In this document: piece after piece, positions 1 through 7,322 of the stretch
How positions within the stretch are numbered: the stretch's first letter is position 1
Layout of the letters: each line of letters opens with the position of its first letter
NCBI GenBank assembly: GCA_964522525.1
Contig: CAZFWG010000015.1
Coordinates: 1-64,000 of the forward strand
Origin: CAYUYV01 sp964522525
GTDB taxonomy: Bacteria; Pseudomonadota; Alphaproteobacteria; JAJFIK01
DNA: 64,000 nucleotides
Direction of reading: 5' to 3'
The notes under the pieces: generated by a model
The model's input: only the letters and a program-made list of their open reading frames with translations
Database searches by the model: none
What the model was told of the DNA's origin: nothing
Position numbers and translations under genes: made by a program

Positions 1-25
1 CGCTCGGGGCCCCGAAGCCGAATTC

Positions 26-646
26 TCAGTCGTCTTTCTTGATGCCCAATAACAAAGCGACGGCCTGGGCGCTCCGCGCACCCATTTCCATGAGATCGAT
101 TTTTGAAGCGCCGGATTTGGCCCTTGCCGAAAACGCGATGAGCGTATTCGAGGTGATCTGCACGGCGGTCTCAACCTCATGGGCGGTGCGGGTCGGCGCG
201 AATTCCGAAATCCGCGTGCGCATCGCTTCATCAAGGTGTTCGATCCCGGATCTCAGACGTTCTCGGATGGCCGTTTGATCGGCGCTGCATGGTGCGGTTC
301 CGAACAAGAGACAACCCGGCGCGATGTCATCGTCACGAAAGTAAATCGACAACATCGCTTCGAAAAAGTCGGTAAGCGACGTTTCAAGATCATCGGCGCC
401 ATTCAACGCAGGAATGGCGGTTTCGGCCACCTGAATGCCGAAGGCGTTCATGGCGGCCATGTACATTGATAGTTTGTCCCCAAACGAACGATAGAGACTC
501 GGGCGGCTCAGACCGGTTGCCTCCGACAGGTCATCGAGCGAGACCGCGGCGAACCCTTTCGCTCTGAACAGCTCCACAACAGCCCGCATGGCTGATTGCG
601 TATCGATCGTTGTCGGACGGCCGCGTTTGCGTGGTGTGTCACTCAT
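26..646 (-). CDS. TetR/AcrR family transcriptional regulator
   Basis: A 206-residue protein with the TetR layout. Residues about 12-60 form the N-terminal helix-turn-helix; the recognition part reads TGLSRPSLYRSFGDK, close to the family signature. The rest is a helical ligand-binding and dimerisation domain. A basic RKRGRP stretch precedes the HTH, as in many members. The gene is divergent from the DJ-1/PfpI gene that starts about 85 bases away, the usual arrangement for a TetR repressor controlling itself and its neighbour. The inducer cannot be told from sequence. The family call is firm; the target gene is inferred from position. Confidence 0.9.
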   Translation of the reverse strand: MSDTPRKRGRPTTIDTQSAMRAVVELFRAKGFAAVSLDDLSEATGLSRPSLYRSFGDKLSMYMAAMNAFGIQVAETAIPALNGADDLETSLTDFFEAMLSIYFRDDDIAPGCLLFGTAPCSADQTAIRERLRSGIEHLDEAMRTRISEFAPTRTAHEVETAVQITSNTLIAFSARAKSGASKIDLMEMGARSAQAVALLLGIKKDD

Positions 647-730
647 TTTCGTACCGATTCGAACTTAATTCTTGACGTCGCGCTAAAAATGTTCGAAACA
701 GTATGAAATTACAAGCAAATGGAGCGCGCC
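647..730. promoter_or_regulatory. Divergent tetR / DJ-1 promoter region with paired TTCGAA sites
   Basis: The short spacer between the divergent genes contains two copies of the palindrome TTCGAA, at 658-663 and 692-697, 34 bases apart. A TTGACG hexamer at 672-677 could be a -35 element for the rightward gene. The spacing is compatible with a repressor operator, but this is inferred from position and symmetry only. Confidence 0.35.
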
Positions 731-1399
731 ATGCTGATACAGTGCCTTGTCTATCCCGGTTTCACGACGCTTGACCTGATCGGCGCGCTTCAACCGCTCG
801 CCCAAATCCCCGGATCGAAGACCGAGATAGTGGCGGGTCAACCGGGCGCCAACCCTACGGATTCCGGCACGTCGATCGTTGCGGACGCCACATTTGCGAC
901 CGCATCGAGCGCACCTGACGTCATTCTCGTACCGGGCGGCGGGACGCCCTCCATCGACGTTCTCGAGGATGAGCCCACGATGGAATTTCTCGCCAAGCAG
1001 GGCGGAACGGCCGGTTGGGTCGTGGCGGTATGCACCGGGTCGCTTCTGCTGGGAAAAGCGGGCCTCCTGAAAGGCTATCGGGCGGCCAGCCATTGGGCGG
1101 TGATCGACACGCTCGATGCGTTTGGCGCAATCCCGGTCCACGAACGCGTGGTGATCGATGGCAACCGTTGCACGGGCGGCGGCGTGACCGCCGGCGTCGA
1201 TATCGGCTTGACGATTGCGGGCAAACTCGCGGGCGAGGACATCGCCCGCGTCATCGAATTGGTGCTTGAGTACAATCCGGCACCTCCGTTTGGCACCGGG
1301 CACCCAACGATCGCGGATCAGGCGACGCTCGACCTGGCGCGGGCCAGTGCGGCCGCCGTGATGCAACCTGACCGTATCCGGAGAATTGCAGCGACGTGA
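731..1399 (+). CDS. DJ-1/PfpI family protein (isonitrile hydratase-like)
   Basis: A single-domain DJ-1/PfpI protein of 222 residues. It opens with the family's LVYPGFTTLDLIGAL segment and carries the nucleophile elbow around Cys101 (AVCTGSLLLG), followed by the usual helix. The overall form is closest to the InhA-type isonitrile hydratase branch, but substrates vary widely in this superfamily. An in-frame ATG lies 12 bases upstream at 719. I chose 731 because GGAG at 721-724 is a well-placed ribosome site for it and because the strand beginning MLIQ is where family members start. It is probably regulated by the divergent TetR protein. Confidence 0.85.
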   Translation: MLIQCLVYPGFTTLDLIGALQPLAQIPGSKTEIVAGQPGANPTDSGTSIVADATFATASSAPDVILVPGGGTPSIDVLEDEPTMEFLAKQGGTAGWVVAVCTGSLLLGKAGLLKGYRAASHWAVIDTLDAFGAIPVHERVVIDGNRCTGGGVTAGVDIGLTIAGKLAGEDIARVIELVLEYNPAPPFGTGHPTIADQATLDLARASAAAVMQPDRIRRIAAT

Positions 1400-1547
1400 C
1401 TTCGTAATAATTGAACCACTGACGATATGGGGTTCAAGCGAACCGGGATCTTTAAGTAGGTCTGGGTCTGGGTCAACGCAGTGCTGACGCGTCCTTGAAC
1501 CATCAGGCTGCGGGGGCGCTTCCACCCGTGACTGCGATTCGTCGGTG

Positions 1548-2171
1548 TCAGGTCGGGGCTTGTTGCTTTTGCGCCAGAAGCACCGTGGCGCCGCCGCACG
1601 CTCCATCGTCACGGACAAAATCCATGACGGTCACGCCAAGCTCGGCCAACAGTTGGCGATAGTCCTGTTCCGACAGGCTGGCGTGATAGACCGTTTCCCC
1701 GCTGACGTGACCGGTTGTTTCTGCTGCACGCGGTCCGACGGTCAGCATCAGGGCGCCGCCCGGCGCCACGTGGTCGACAAGGCGCGGCAGGGTGGCGGCC
1801 TGTTCCTCCGGCGTCAGATGAAAAAAGCTGTGCCAGGCGATGACCCCATCGAAACACCGGCTCAGGGCCAGCGTGCGCATGTCATGACAGGCCCATATGG
1901 CCGACGGAAAGCGCTGGGCCGCCAGACCCACCATGGCTTGGGCATAATCCACGCCCGTCACGTCATAGCCCATTTCGATCAGATAACGGGAAATCGGATC
2001 CCCACTGCCGCAGCCCACATCAAGCACAGGCGCGCGTTCCGGCAGCAGGCCGCAAAAGCGCTCCAGCCAGGGCTGCTCGAACAGGGTCTTGCCCCGTGCC
2101 GCGTCAAAGCGCGCGGCGTTGCGCTCATAAACCGCCTGGGTGTCGGCGGCAATCTTTCTGAGCTCGCTCAT
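1548..2171 (-). CDS. Class I SAM-dependent methyltransferase
   Basis: A 207-residue methyltransferase of the UbiE/type 11 kind. SAM-binding motif I, VLDVGCGSG, is at about residues 49-57; an acidic loop (VTGVDYA) and a post-I segment (FDGVIAWHSFFHL) follow. The substrate is unknown. It starts only 5 bases after the stop of the membrane aminopropyltransferase-like gene on the same strand, so the two are probably cotranscribed. Confidence 0.88.
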   Translation of the reverse strand: MSELRKIAADTQAVYERNAARFDAARGKTLFEQPWLERFCGLLPERAPVLDVGCGSGDPISRYLIEMGYDVTGVDYAQAMVGLAAQRFPSAIWACHDMRTLALSRCFDGVIAWHSFFHLTPEEQAATLPRLVDHVAPGGALMLTVGPRAAETTGHVSGETVYHASLSEQDYRQLLAELGVTVMDFVRDDGACGGATVLLAQKQQAPT

Positions 2172-2176
2172 GGTGT

Positions 2177-3730
2177 TCAGCCTTGCCCCTTCAACCCTTC
2201 CGTATAGAGCTGATAGAGACGGGGCTCGAAGATCGAATTAACGATCCCGTCGCCGGTGTCAGCCATGTCGATGGGGAAGGTCCGGGCCGCGGCGAAACCG
2301 TCAAGGGTCAGGAACCGGGTCGGGACGGGCAGGGCCGAAAGGCCGCCATGGCCAGACCGGGTCGCCATGTGGAAGCCCCAGGGACCGAAGGACGGCACGG
2401 TTACATGGTAGCTGACCGTCTGGGGGAAGATCTCCTCCAGCGTATCCCGCACGGACCAATAGGCGCGCCGTGCAAAAAAAGGCGAGGAGCTTTGCGAGAC
2501 GAGCACGCCATCCTCAGTGAGGCGCGCGGCGGCCATGGCGTAGAACTCCACCGCGTAGAGCTTGGCGATCGCCTCATTGTGGGGGTCCGGGAAATCCAGA
2601 ATGATGCGGTCGTAAGGCGCGCCTTCCCTCTTGATGAAGACGAAGGCGTCTTCGTGGACGAGGTGGACCCGGGGGTCTTCAAGGGCATTGCCGTTCAACC
2701 GGGCCAGGGGCGCAAAATCCGTAGCGAGACGGGTCATGTCCGGGTCCAGGTCCACGAGATCCACATGCTCGACCTCCGGATATTTCAGGACCTCGCGCGC
2801 GGCGAGGCCGTCGCCGCCACCCATGATCAGTACCCGGCGTGCCGGGCCCGTCCAGGCCATGGCGGGATGCACGAGCGCCTCGTGATAGCGGTGTTCGTCC
2901 TCGGAGGAAAATTGGATGTGCCCGTCGATGAACAGGCGCAGGTCCCGGCGCGGCCAGTTCTCCGTGACCACCAGGGACTGATAGGCAGACTGCTTACGCC
3001 AAACCACCGTGTCGAAATAGAGATGGTGCTGGGCATAGGCCGTCAGCCAGCCGCCAAGAAGCGTGAGCAGGGCGAGCGCGATGGCGACACCGGTCACGAG
3101 CCCGATCATCATCCCGGGACGGCGCACGTGATCGCGCAGCCAGATGACATTGACCAGCGCCACCAGAATATTGGCAAGCCCGATCGCGAAGGAGGAACGG
3201 ATCAGCCCGAGCCCCGGCAACAGCAAGAGCGGGAAGGCCACGGAACCGATCAGCGCGCCGCCGTAGTCCAGGGACATGACATTGGCGATCGACCGGCGCG
3301 TGCCGCCACCCGCCGCGAGGATCCGGGTAAGGAGCGGGATCTCCAGGCCGACCAGTGTGCCGATCGCCAGGATGAATCCCAGCATCACGGCCTGATAGAA
3401 GCCGGGCGCGACGGGGAAGGTCATGAACAGGCTCAAGGAGCAGATCCCGCCGATCACCGCGAGGGCGATCTCGACCAGGATGAAACGCTCCACCAGATGC
3501 AGCCCGATGAATTTGGAGAGATAGGACCCCACGCCCATGGCGAACATGAAGAAGCCGATGGTGAGGGAAAACTGATAGACGGAATTGCCCAGCAGATAGC
3601 TCGACACGGTGCCGATGATCAGCTCATAGACGATTCCACACAGGGCCACGACGGCGATGGATACGAGAAGGATCGTCGCTTTGGCGGCCGGCAGATCCCG
3701 GTAATGCTCGTCGCTTGTATCGGCGGCCAT
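2177..3730 (-). CDS. Membrane-fused spermidine synthase-like protein
   Basis: A protein of about 517 residues in two parts. The first 220 or so residues hold about seven hydrophobic segments. The C-terminal half is a polyamine aminopropyltransferase fold with DEHRYHE (about residue 280), the SAM/dcSAM-binding GGGDG (about 304) and the catalytic-loop motif DFPDP (about 378), all at the expected spacing. Soluble SpeE makes spermidine from putrescine and decarboxylated SAM; what the membrane-anchored relatives do is less clear. A GTG codon in frame lies 9 bases upstream (3739); I prefer the ATG at 3730, although neither has a strong ribosome site. It sits between a lipoprotein gene and a methyltransferase gene on the same strand. 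Confidence 0.85.
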   Translation of the reverse strand: MAADTSDEHYRDLPAAKATILLVSIAVVALCGIVYELIIGTVSSYLLGNSVYQFSLTIGFFMFAMGVGSYLSKFIGLHLVERFILVEIALAVIGGICSLSLFMTFPVAPGFYQAVMLGFILAIGTLVGLEIPLLTRILAAGGGTRRSIANVMSLDYGGALIGSVAFPLLLLPGLGLIRSSFAIGLANILVALVNVIWLRDHVRRPGMMIGLVTGVAIALALLTLLGGWLTAYAQHHLYFDTVVWRKQSAYQSLVVTENWPRRDLRLFIDGHIQFSSEDEHRYHEALVHPAMAWTGPARRVLIMGGGDGLAAREVLKYPEVEHVDLVDLDPDMTRLATDFAPLARLNGNALEDPRVHLVHEDAFVFIKREGAPYDRIILDFPDPHNEAIAKLYAVEFYAMAAARLTEDGVLVSQSSSPFFARRAYWSVRDTLEEIFPQTVSYHVTVPSFGPWGFHMATRSGHGGLSALPVPTRFLTLDGFAAARTFPIDMADTGDGIVNSIFEPRLYQLYTEGLKGQG

Positions 3731-3830
3731 GGCTTGCACACCAGGAGTTTTGGGGCAGCGGCCGACATCGCGAAGCGGTCTTCACGATGCGGGCCCCTGC
3801 GCGCCCTACAGGGATCACGTCAAACCCGGA

Positions 3831-4448
3831 TCATTTGCCGCGGGACGGGCCACCGGAACGGGCGCGGCTGCGGGCATTTTGTGCCTGGGCCTGGCTCTGG
3901 CGATATTCCGAGGTCGACTTGATATTGCGGTTGTTGAACGATTCCGGACGGATGCCGGCGGAGCGTTGCCGGTTCAGCAGATTGCCGATCAACGCACCGG
4001 CGAGGAAGCCGGTCGCGGCGCTGGCGAGCGGAAAGCCGGTGGACACGCCCCCTTCTTCCGTGATGACCAGGCGATTGTTGACGGAATCGATCTCGATGGT
4101 GAACAAGGCATATTCTCCGATCCCGCCGGGTTCGCCGTCCCCGTTGGAATCCTTGAAGCCGTCGACGCTGCCATCGTTTTGCACATCAAATCCGATGGGG
4201 CTGCCGTAAAAGCGGGGATCCGCATTCGTGATCTGGGACAGATAGGTCTCGAACTGCTGGAATTCGGCGGGGCCGGGCTCGGTGACGTTGTTGTCCCTGA
4301 GATAGGCGTCATATTCGACCATGGCCATCTCCGCCCGCTCGCCCACTTTCACGAGATCCGGGCCGGGCTGGCGCGAGGTGCAGGCGGTAAGGGCGAGGGC
4401 CGCGACGGCGGTTGTGGCCCAAAGGCTCAGTTTCATCTGCTTCATCAT
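3831..4448 (-). CDS. Hypothetical lipoprotein with Ca-loop-like motifs
   Basis: A 205-residue exported lipoprotein: the N terminus has a lysine-containing n-region, a hydrophobic core and the lipobox LTAC with Cys at about residue 23. The middle contains two aspartate/asparagine-rich loops in tandem (around DVQNDGSVDG and DSNGDGE) resembling EF-hand or dockerin calcium loops. The sequence near residue 150 is hydrophobic and glycine-rich, and the C-terminal 40 residues are rich in Arg, Ser and Gln and look disordered. A GGAGG site precedes the paired ATG codons. I do not recognise a named family. It lies between the GNAT gene and the aminopropyltransferase-like gene, all on the minus strand. 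Confidence 0.75.
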   Translation of the reverse strand: MMKQMKLSLWATTAVAALALTACTSRQPGPDLVKVGERAEMAMVEYDAYLRDNNVTEPGPAEFQQFETYLSQITNADPRFYGSPIGFDVQNDGSVDGFKDSNGDGEPGGIGEYALFTIEIDSVNNRLVITEEGGVSTGFPLASAATGFLAGALIGNLLNRQRSAGIRPESFNNRNIKSTSEYRQSQAQAQNARSRARSGGPSRGK

Positions 4449-4476
4449 GTCAATCCTCCGTTCGAGAATGAGGGGG

Positions 4477-4500
4477 CGTCCGGCCGTGGGGGTACGGACG
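4477..4500. repeat. Short hairpin between GNAT and lipoprotein genes
   Basis: CGTCCG at 4477-4482 and CGGACG at 4495-4500 form a 6-bp inverted repeat in the 57-base gap between the two minus-strand genes. It has no T-tract, so it may slow transcription or stabilise an mRNA end rather than terminate. Confidence 0.25.
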
Positions 4501-4505
4501 AAGCC

Positions 4506-5396
4506 CTAGTCCAGAATGCGGGCCCAGTGGACCTGCCGAACACCAACCCCGTAATAGTCCGTGAGCGCCCCCACTTCGCGGAACCCCGCCCGGGTCAGAC
4601 TGTCGGTCGCGAGGCGGCTCAGATCGTCGGGCAGTTCCACGAACAAGGCTCGCGCGTCTTCCTTTTGGGCCGCGGCGATTTGCTCCTCAAGGCCCGAGAT
4701 CCCGGCGCCATCTTCCGTCCAGGTCAGGCCGTAGCCGTCTTCGCTTTCGGGTGCTTCCTCAAAGCCTGTGAAGCGTAGCCCGTCTGACTCGGCCTCGAGG
4801 GGTGCCCCGCCCTTGAAAGAGGGGTTTTCAAGACCATAGATGATTTTACTTTCATCCGTATCATGATAGTGGGGAATGCGCAGTTCCTCCCGCGCGCCCA
4901 GTTGTTCATAAAAGGCCCGCGCCGGGGCATAGACATCTTCTCCATCTTCCTTGTAGTCCGATGTGGAGATGAAGAGCTTGCGCACGCCTTCGTTCCCCAG
5001 ATGGTCGAGCAGGGCATCCATCATGAATTGGCCCACGCCCTTGCCCCGCGCGTCCTTGCGCACATAGGTCCAGGAAAGCCAGCGAATGTCCGGCACCGTC
5101 TCGTCGGCCACCGCGCCGGTCAGGCCCACGACCTCGCCATCCACTTCCGCCACGGCAACGCCTTCACATTGCCGTGCCGTGAGGGAGGCTTCGGCTTCTT
5201 CCGCGTCATCTTCGTCATGTTCCTCGATGATATCGAGAACGACGGGCAGATCCTCCATGGTCATGGCCCGCAGGACGGGCTCCTCGGAGGAACCATGGGG
5301 CGACGGGGTATCGGGCCGCGCGTCGGCTTTGCCGGTCTCGGCGTCGCCACCACCCAGAAGGCCGCCCAGAAGCCCGCCCTTTGAGAAAATTGCCAT
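4506..5396 (-). CDS. GNAT family N-acetyltransferase, extended
   Basis: A 296-residue protein. The N-terminal 40 residues are glycine-rich and disordered-looking (GGLLGGLLGGG). A GNAT acetyltransferase domain follows at about residues 40-190, with the acetyl-CoA pyrophosphate-binding segment RKDARGKGVG and a typical late element around YAPARAFYEQLGA. The C-terminal 100 residues end in AGFREVGALTDYYG, which resembles the last strands of a second, degenerate GNAT unit. The acceptor substrate is unknown. It may be the first gene of the minus-strand set that continues with the lipoprotein and the aminopropyltransferase-like protein; acyltransferase-like proteins near such proteins hint at polyamine chemistry, but that is inference. 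Confidence 0.8.
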   Translation of the reverse strand: MAIFSKGGLLGGLLGGGDAETGKADARPDTPSPHGSSEEPVLRAMTMEDLPVVLDIIEEHDEDDAEEAEASLTARQCEGVAVAEVDGEVVGLTGAVADETVPDIRWLSWTYVRKDARGKGVGQFMMDALLDHLGNEGVRKLFISTSDYKEDGEDVYAPARAFYEQLGAREELRIPHYHDTDESKIIYGLENPSFKGGAPLEAESDGLRFTGFEEAPESEDGYGLTWTEDGAGISGLEEQIAAAQKEDARALFVELPDDLSRLATDSLTRAGFREVGALTDYYGVGVRQVHWARILD

Positions 5397-5666
5397 CTGT
5401 ATCGTTTCATCCCTTGGCCGCTGTTATGGGCGCTGACACTACACCCATTTTTCGCCCGCCCCAAGGTGTCGACTTGGTTATAAAACGCGGGGTTAGCGGG
5501 TCTTGCACCAAACATGGCGGATTGCCCCATGGTCCGGGACATGCAAGCAAAAACATCCGCGTGAATTCTCCGGTGCGGCCCCGTTCTGTGCCCGGGTTTA
5601 TACACAGAATGCTGTCCATCCGTGCCATATGTGATCGTCTGCTCCACAATCAGTTCAGGGTCCCCC

Positions 5667-6272
5667 ATGCGCCTCTTTGCCACTCCCCTGTCCCATTTTT
5701 CCCGGAAGGTCCGTCTGCTGCTCGATCATCTCGAGGTGGAATGCGAGATTGTCGATGTGGGCAATGTGGCGGACGCGGAACCGGCGATGTTTGCCGGCAA
5801 TCCACTCATGAGTGTTCCGGTTCTCCAGGATGGGGACGTACAGCTGATCGAGTCCGATCTGATCGCGGCCCATCTTGCCCGTAAGTTCGACCCCGAGGAT
5901 CGATATGGGGTGCTGACCGATGATCCGGATGCCCTCAACATGCGCAGCGTGATGAATGGCGTGATGGCTTCTGAAGTCCGATTGATCCTGGCGGAGCGCA
6001 CGGGCCTCGATACGACGGCCTCGCCCTATTTCGATAAGGCCCGTCATGTGATCGAGGCGGGCCTCGCGTGGCTTGAAGAACGCGCGGCATTCTTTACACC
6101 GAACACGCCTCGCTACCGCGAGTTCCACCTCGCCAGTCTTTGGGACCATCTCGCCTATTACGAGACCGTGCCCATGTCCTATCCGCTGCTCGCCGACACG
6201 GCGGCCACCCTTGGTGCACGTCCTGTTTTTCAGGAGACGGCGCCCCGTGTCTTGAGGCCGAAGCCTCAATAG
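5667..6272 (+). CDS. Glutathione S-transferase family protein
   Basis: A 202-residue protein with an N-terminal thioredoxin-like domain (LSHFSRKVRLLLDHLE, then SVPVLQD with the conserved cis-proline context and ESDLIAAHLARKF) and a helical C-terminal domain. The ATG at 5667 is preceded by AGGG at a suitable distance and is where the beta-alpha-beta fold starts; in-frame upstream codons from 5622 lack support. The preceding spacer (5397-5666), shared with the divergent GNAT gene, shows nothing I can name. It conjugates glutathione or acts as a thiol transferase; the substrate is not predictable. Confidence 0.88.
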   Translation: MRLFATPLSHFSRKVRLLLDHLEVECEIVDVGNVADAEPAMFAGNPLMSVPVLQDGDVQLIESDLIAAHLARKFDPEDRYGVLTDDPDALNMRSVMNGVMASEVRLILAERTGLDTTASPYFDKARHVIEAGLAWLEERAAFFTPNTPRYREFHLASLWDHLAYYETVPMSYPLLADTAATLGARPVFQETAPRVLRPKPQ

Positions 6273-7322
6273 GCCGTGTCGGACGGGCGACGACCACGGG
6301 CGTTCTGGGGTAAGCCACGGGCCCCGCTATGCTCTGGCCTCGATGCCGCAGGTCCAAGGGCCTTGCTCCGCCGTTCGGCCCGCCTGACTCACACCGCAGA
6401 TTTCCCCGGAAAGGTCCCTTCAAGGGGTTATGGCGTCTGGTTTCGGGGGCAAAGGGCTTGCGCGGCTCCTCCCGTTTAGGGCCTGTGCGCTGTCATTCCT
6501 CGCTAACGGATTCATCCCCGCTTGTGGACGGATTAAACCTGTTTAGGATGTACGCATGCGGCGGGTTTCTTATCCAGAGTTGCATCCCTTTCGAGGGGTG
6601 TTTCTCCTTTGCAACGCTTGTCGATCTTTTCCGTCCAAGACGCAATTTCGGCTCTGGTCAATGTTGCGCAATTTTAATTTTCAGATTTTACTCCTTCTTA
6701 CGGCCCCGATGGAGTTGGTGACGTCATGTCATCAGGTGGGGGCGGAACCGTTCACTTCATGGGGATGAATAAGAACGGGCCCGGATCGATGTGGCTCGAC
6801 GGATTGTTGTGTCCGGTCGATCCGGGAAAAGACGTCAGGGGGCCCACCTTCAGAGGTGGGCTCCTTTCAGGCATTGCTTGGTGTGCGTCCTATTCCGGGC
6901 ACTGAGCAGGCAATTCCCCGTTTTTCCGACCGCGCAGACTTTTCATTCTTAATTCATCCGATTCCGGCTGCGGCCGTGGTCGCGTCTCTCTGGATCCTGA
7001 GGGATACCCGGAGCGTGTGTCTGGTGCGGATCATTGCCTCCCCGAGGCCGAAGGCCGATCTTCCCGTGACGGAAGAGTTGTTGCGGCGCCCGGAACACGC
7101 GGCCGAAGGGGCATCGCGGGCGCCGCCGCGAACATCTCGGGGGGCGGAATTGTGATCGCCCTGTCGCCGGGGTTTGCTTGTCGAGTGGTTGGATTGGCCC
7201 TACTCCTTGTGCCTTAATGTTAACCGGACGACGGACACCTGACATGAGGGGTCCTTTGAAGCCGGAAACCAAAGAGCCCGGACGGCACTGCCTTCGGGCC
7301 AAGGGACGAGGAGGGGACGGCC
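6273..7322. other. Gene-poor stretch upstream of the RTX esterase
   Basis: About 1050 bases without a credible protein gene: the ORFs present are short, lack ribosome sites and resemble nothing known. It includes an unusually AT-rich patch at about 6660-6700 for this genome, an 8-bp palindrome TGACGTCA at 6719-6726, and a perfect hairpin at 6842-6861. It could hold regulatory sequence for the secreted esterase at 7323, a small RNA, or decayed coding sequence. I cannot decide from sequence alone. Confidence 0.4.
6842..6870 (+). terminator. Terminator-like hairpin in the gene-poor stretch
   Basis: GCCCACC at 6842-6848 pairs perfectly with GGTGGGC at 6855-6861 around a 6-base loop and is followed by TCCTTTC, a weak T-rich tail. 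If it works as a terminator, some transcript must be made from the sequence to its left, where no protein gene is evident. Confidence 0.4.

Noticed and set aside
2183..3922. 579-residue frame antisense to the aminopropyltransferase-like gene
   Set aside because: Composition (Gln/His/Arg/Gly-rich) and absence of motifs show it is a shadow of the minus-strand gene.
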